The notes below the pieces were generated by a model that worked only from the letters and a program-made list of their open reading frames with translations, did not search any database and was not told the DNA's origin. A program made the position numbers and the translations under genes. Below, one piece after another: positions 59,526 through 60,475 of a DNA stretch of 60,475 nucleotides. This DNA is from Flintibacter muris (lineage in GTDB: Bacteria; Bacillota; Clostridia; Oscillospirales; Oscillospiraceae): positions 1 to 60,475 of the forward strand of contig NZ_CALPCP010000025.1 in the NCBI RefSeq assembly GCF_943192995.1, read 5' to 3'. Position 1 is the first letter of the stretch, and each line of letters starts with the position of its first letter.

Positions 59526-60350
59526 ATGAAAACATTCGGTTTAATGGAAAAAATCAATATGAGAAGTTTTTTACAAGGCCTTTCCACTGTGTTCATTGCC
59601 GTGGCATGGATACTAATTCTTTGTGCATGTGGTTCATCTATGGACAATAATTATATTACAGACCAACCATTGTCTAGTGCGGCTGTTTCTATCGAAAATT
59701 CGAATAGTATCGCTCAAATTCCTGATTGGGCAGTTCCATCCCAGACACATATATCTTTAATCAAGGAGTTGAATTTGGACAATTACGGCGGTAATGATGA
59801 TGAATGTAGTATTGTTATTTATCGCTGGGGTGATTTGAATCTGGGTGTTGTTTCGCTGTGTGTTAAACTTGGTACTGGCGATGTTTTTACGAGGATTATA
59901 CCAACAGATGGTGGATACACGTTTAATGCTGGGAAACTATTTTCAGAGAGAAAAGATGCCATTATCCTCGAAATAAACTCAGCTACAAGTAATCTTGGTG
60001 CTGCTAGTGTTTATGTGTTTGATATTTGTGAAGATAATGACATGGTATCTAAACCGACAATGGTAGAAAGATTAAATACTGCCGAATTTATTACAGATCT
60101 ATATGAATCGCAATATATATCTGGAAAAATCGAGGAAAATACTATTACTTTGTTGGGTCCAGAAATTAGTACGACGGGTACTATAACTGACGGAACCAAG
60201 ATTGTTGACATAGATGAATCGTCATTACAGGGAATAACGCTATTTTTTACGGGAAAAAGACTTGCATGGAGGGAGTGTTCCCAGACTCTCTTTTGGGATG
60301 TGGATAAATACCAATGGGCCCTGTGCGATAGTGAAGGCGAAGACCTGTAA
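59526..60350 (+). CDS. Hypothetical lipoprotein
   Basis: A 274-residue protein with a hydrophobic N-terminal segment ending in ILILCACGSS; Cys35 is the probable lipidation site. The mature part is rich in Thr, Asp and beta strands (CSIVIYRWGDLNLGVVSL, TLLGPEISTTGTITDGTKI). I do not recognise a family. The frame is open from 59403, but AGGAGG precedes the ATG at 59526. The gene is AT-rich like the holin region. The last 125 bases of the window after it hold no gene. Confidence 0.7.
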   Translation: MKTFGLMEKINMRSFLQGLSTVFIAVAWILILCACGSSMDNNYITDQPLSSAAVSIENSNSIAQIPDWAVPSQTHISLIKELNLDNYGGNDDECSIVIYRWGDLNLGVVSLCVKLGTGDVFTRIIPTDGGYTFNAGKLFSERKDAIILEINSATSNLGAASVYVFDICEDNDMVSKPTMVERLNTAEFITDLYESQYISGKIEENTITLLGPEISTTGTITDGTKIVDIDESSLQGITLFFTGKRLAWRECSQTLFWDVDKYQWALCDSEGEDL

Positions 60351-60475
60351 AGTACATTGCCACTTACATTTTGGCGGGAGGAAGCGTTTTGGTATAATTA
60401 CCTAGTACTCTACCAAGTTAGGAATTAGAAGATGATAGGGTATAGTTTTCTGAGTTTGCACCTGGCGTCATCAGA

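Noticed and set aside
1..60475. CRISPR array
   Set aside because: No regularly spaced direct repeats with unique spacers and no cas genes were seen; the repeats present are palindromic and irregularly spaced.
1..60475. rRNA or tRNA genes
   Set aside because: No rRNA stretch was recognised and no complete tRNA cloverleaf was found by eye on either strand.

Overview
The window looks like a chromosome segment from a GC-rich, spore-forming Clostridia bacterium of the Oscillospiraceae type (Flavonifractor/Lawsonibacter-like gut Firmicutes). The evidence is a typical Firmicute housekeeping set (recA-recX, rimO-pgsA, ftsEX with an M23 hydrolase, coaBC, prmC next to DUF1385, a lone mreB), a SigK-type sporulation sigma factor, strong AGGAGG ribosome sites, and GC-rich third positions. 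The assignment comes from gene content and protein style only; no database search was made.

Left part (1 to about 24.4 kb) is accessory. It starts with a mobile-element protein, a GNAT enzyme and an overlapping zinc ribbon / DUF434 / Memo-AMMECR1 fusion / radical SAM group (an AmmeMemoRadiSam locus). A divergent dinB / SRAP DNA-damage pair follows. A frameshifted tyrosine integrase (7.4-8.6 kb) borders a defence-like island: an AAA/DUF4143 ATPase and an ABC three-component (ABC-3C) operon. The ABC ATPase gene of that operon is cut after codon 55 by a 5.86 kb mobilizable element with its own large serine recombinase. The joint can be reconstructed in frame across a TA dinucleotide. The element carries mobC without a relaxase, a TetR / flavodoxin / FMN-binding operon, a KTR zinc protein, a small sigma factor and four copies of one palindrome. 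Next come a sigK gene cut inside its recognition helix, an FAD-Rieske oxidoreductase, a small resolvase and recombinase debris.

Middle part (24.4 to 38 kb) is mostly core: coaBC, a MarR-MATE efflux unit with two visible operators, comF, mreB, an MscS channel, an rRNA pseudouridine synthase, a CdaR-type regulator, then ftsE-ftsX, a 34-residue membrane peptide, an EnvC-like M23 protein and a polysaccharide deacetylase, the last five forming a division/peptidoglycan cluster.

Right part: a small IS graveyard (39.3-41.7 kb) precedes two two-component systems bracketing a large lipoprotein (41.9-48.7 kb). DUF1385, prmC, recA, recX, rimO, pgsA and a YitT protein follow. The gaps here hold a family of about 140-bp multi-hairpin repeats whose stems differ in sequence but keep pairing. 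At 57.9 kb an IS5-type element with perfect 13-bp ends cuts yaaA. Beyond it the DNA is AT-rich (sigma-factor tail, phage-type holin, lipoprotein) and is not the rest of yaaA, so the IS marks a rearrangement joint.
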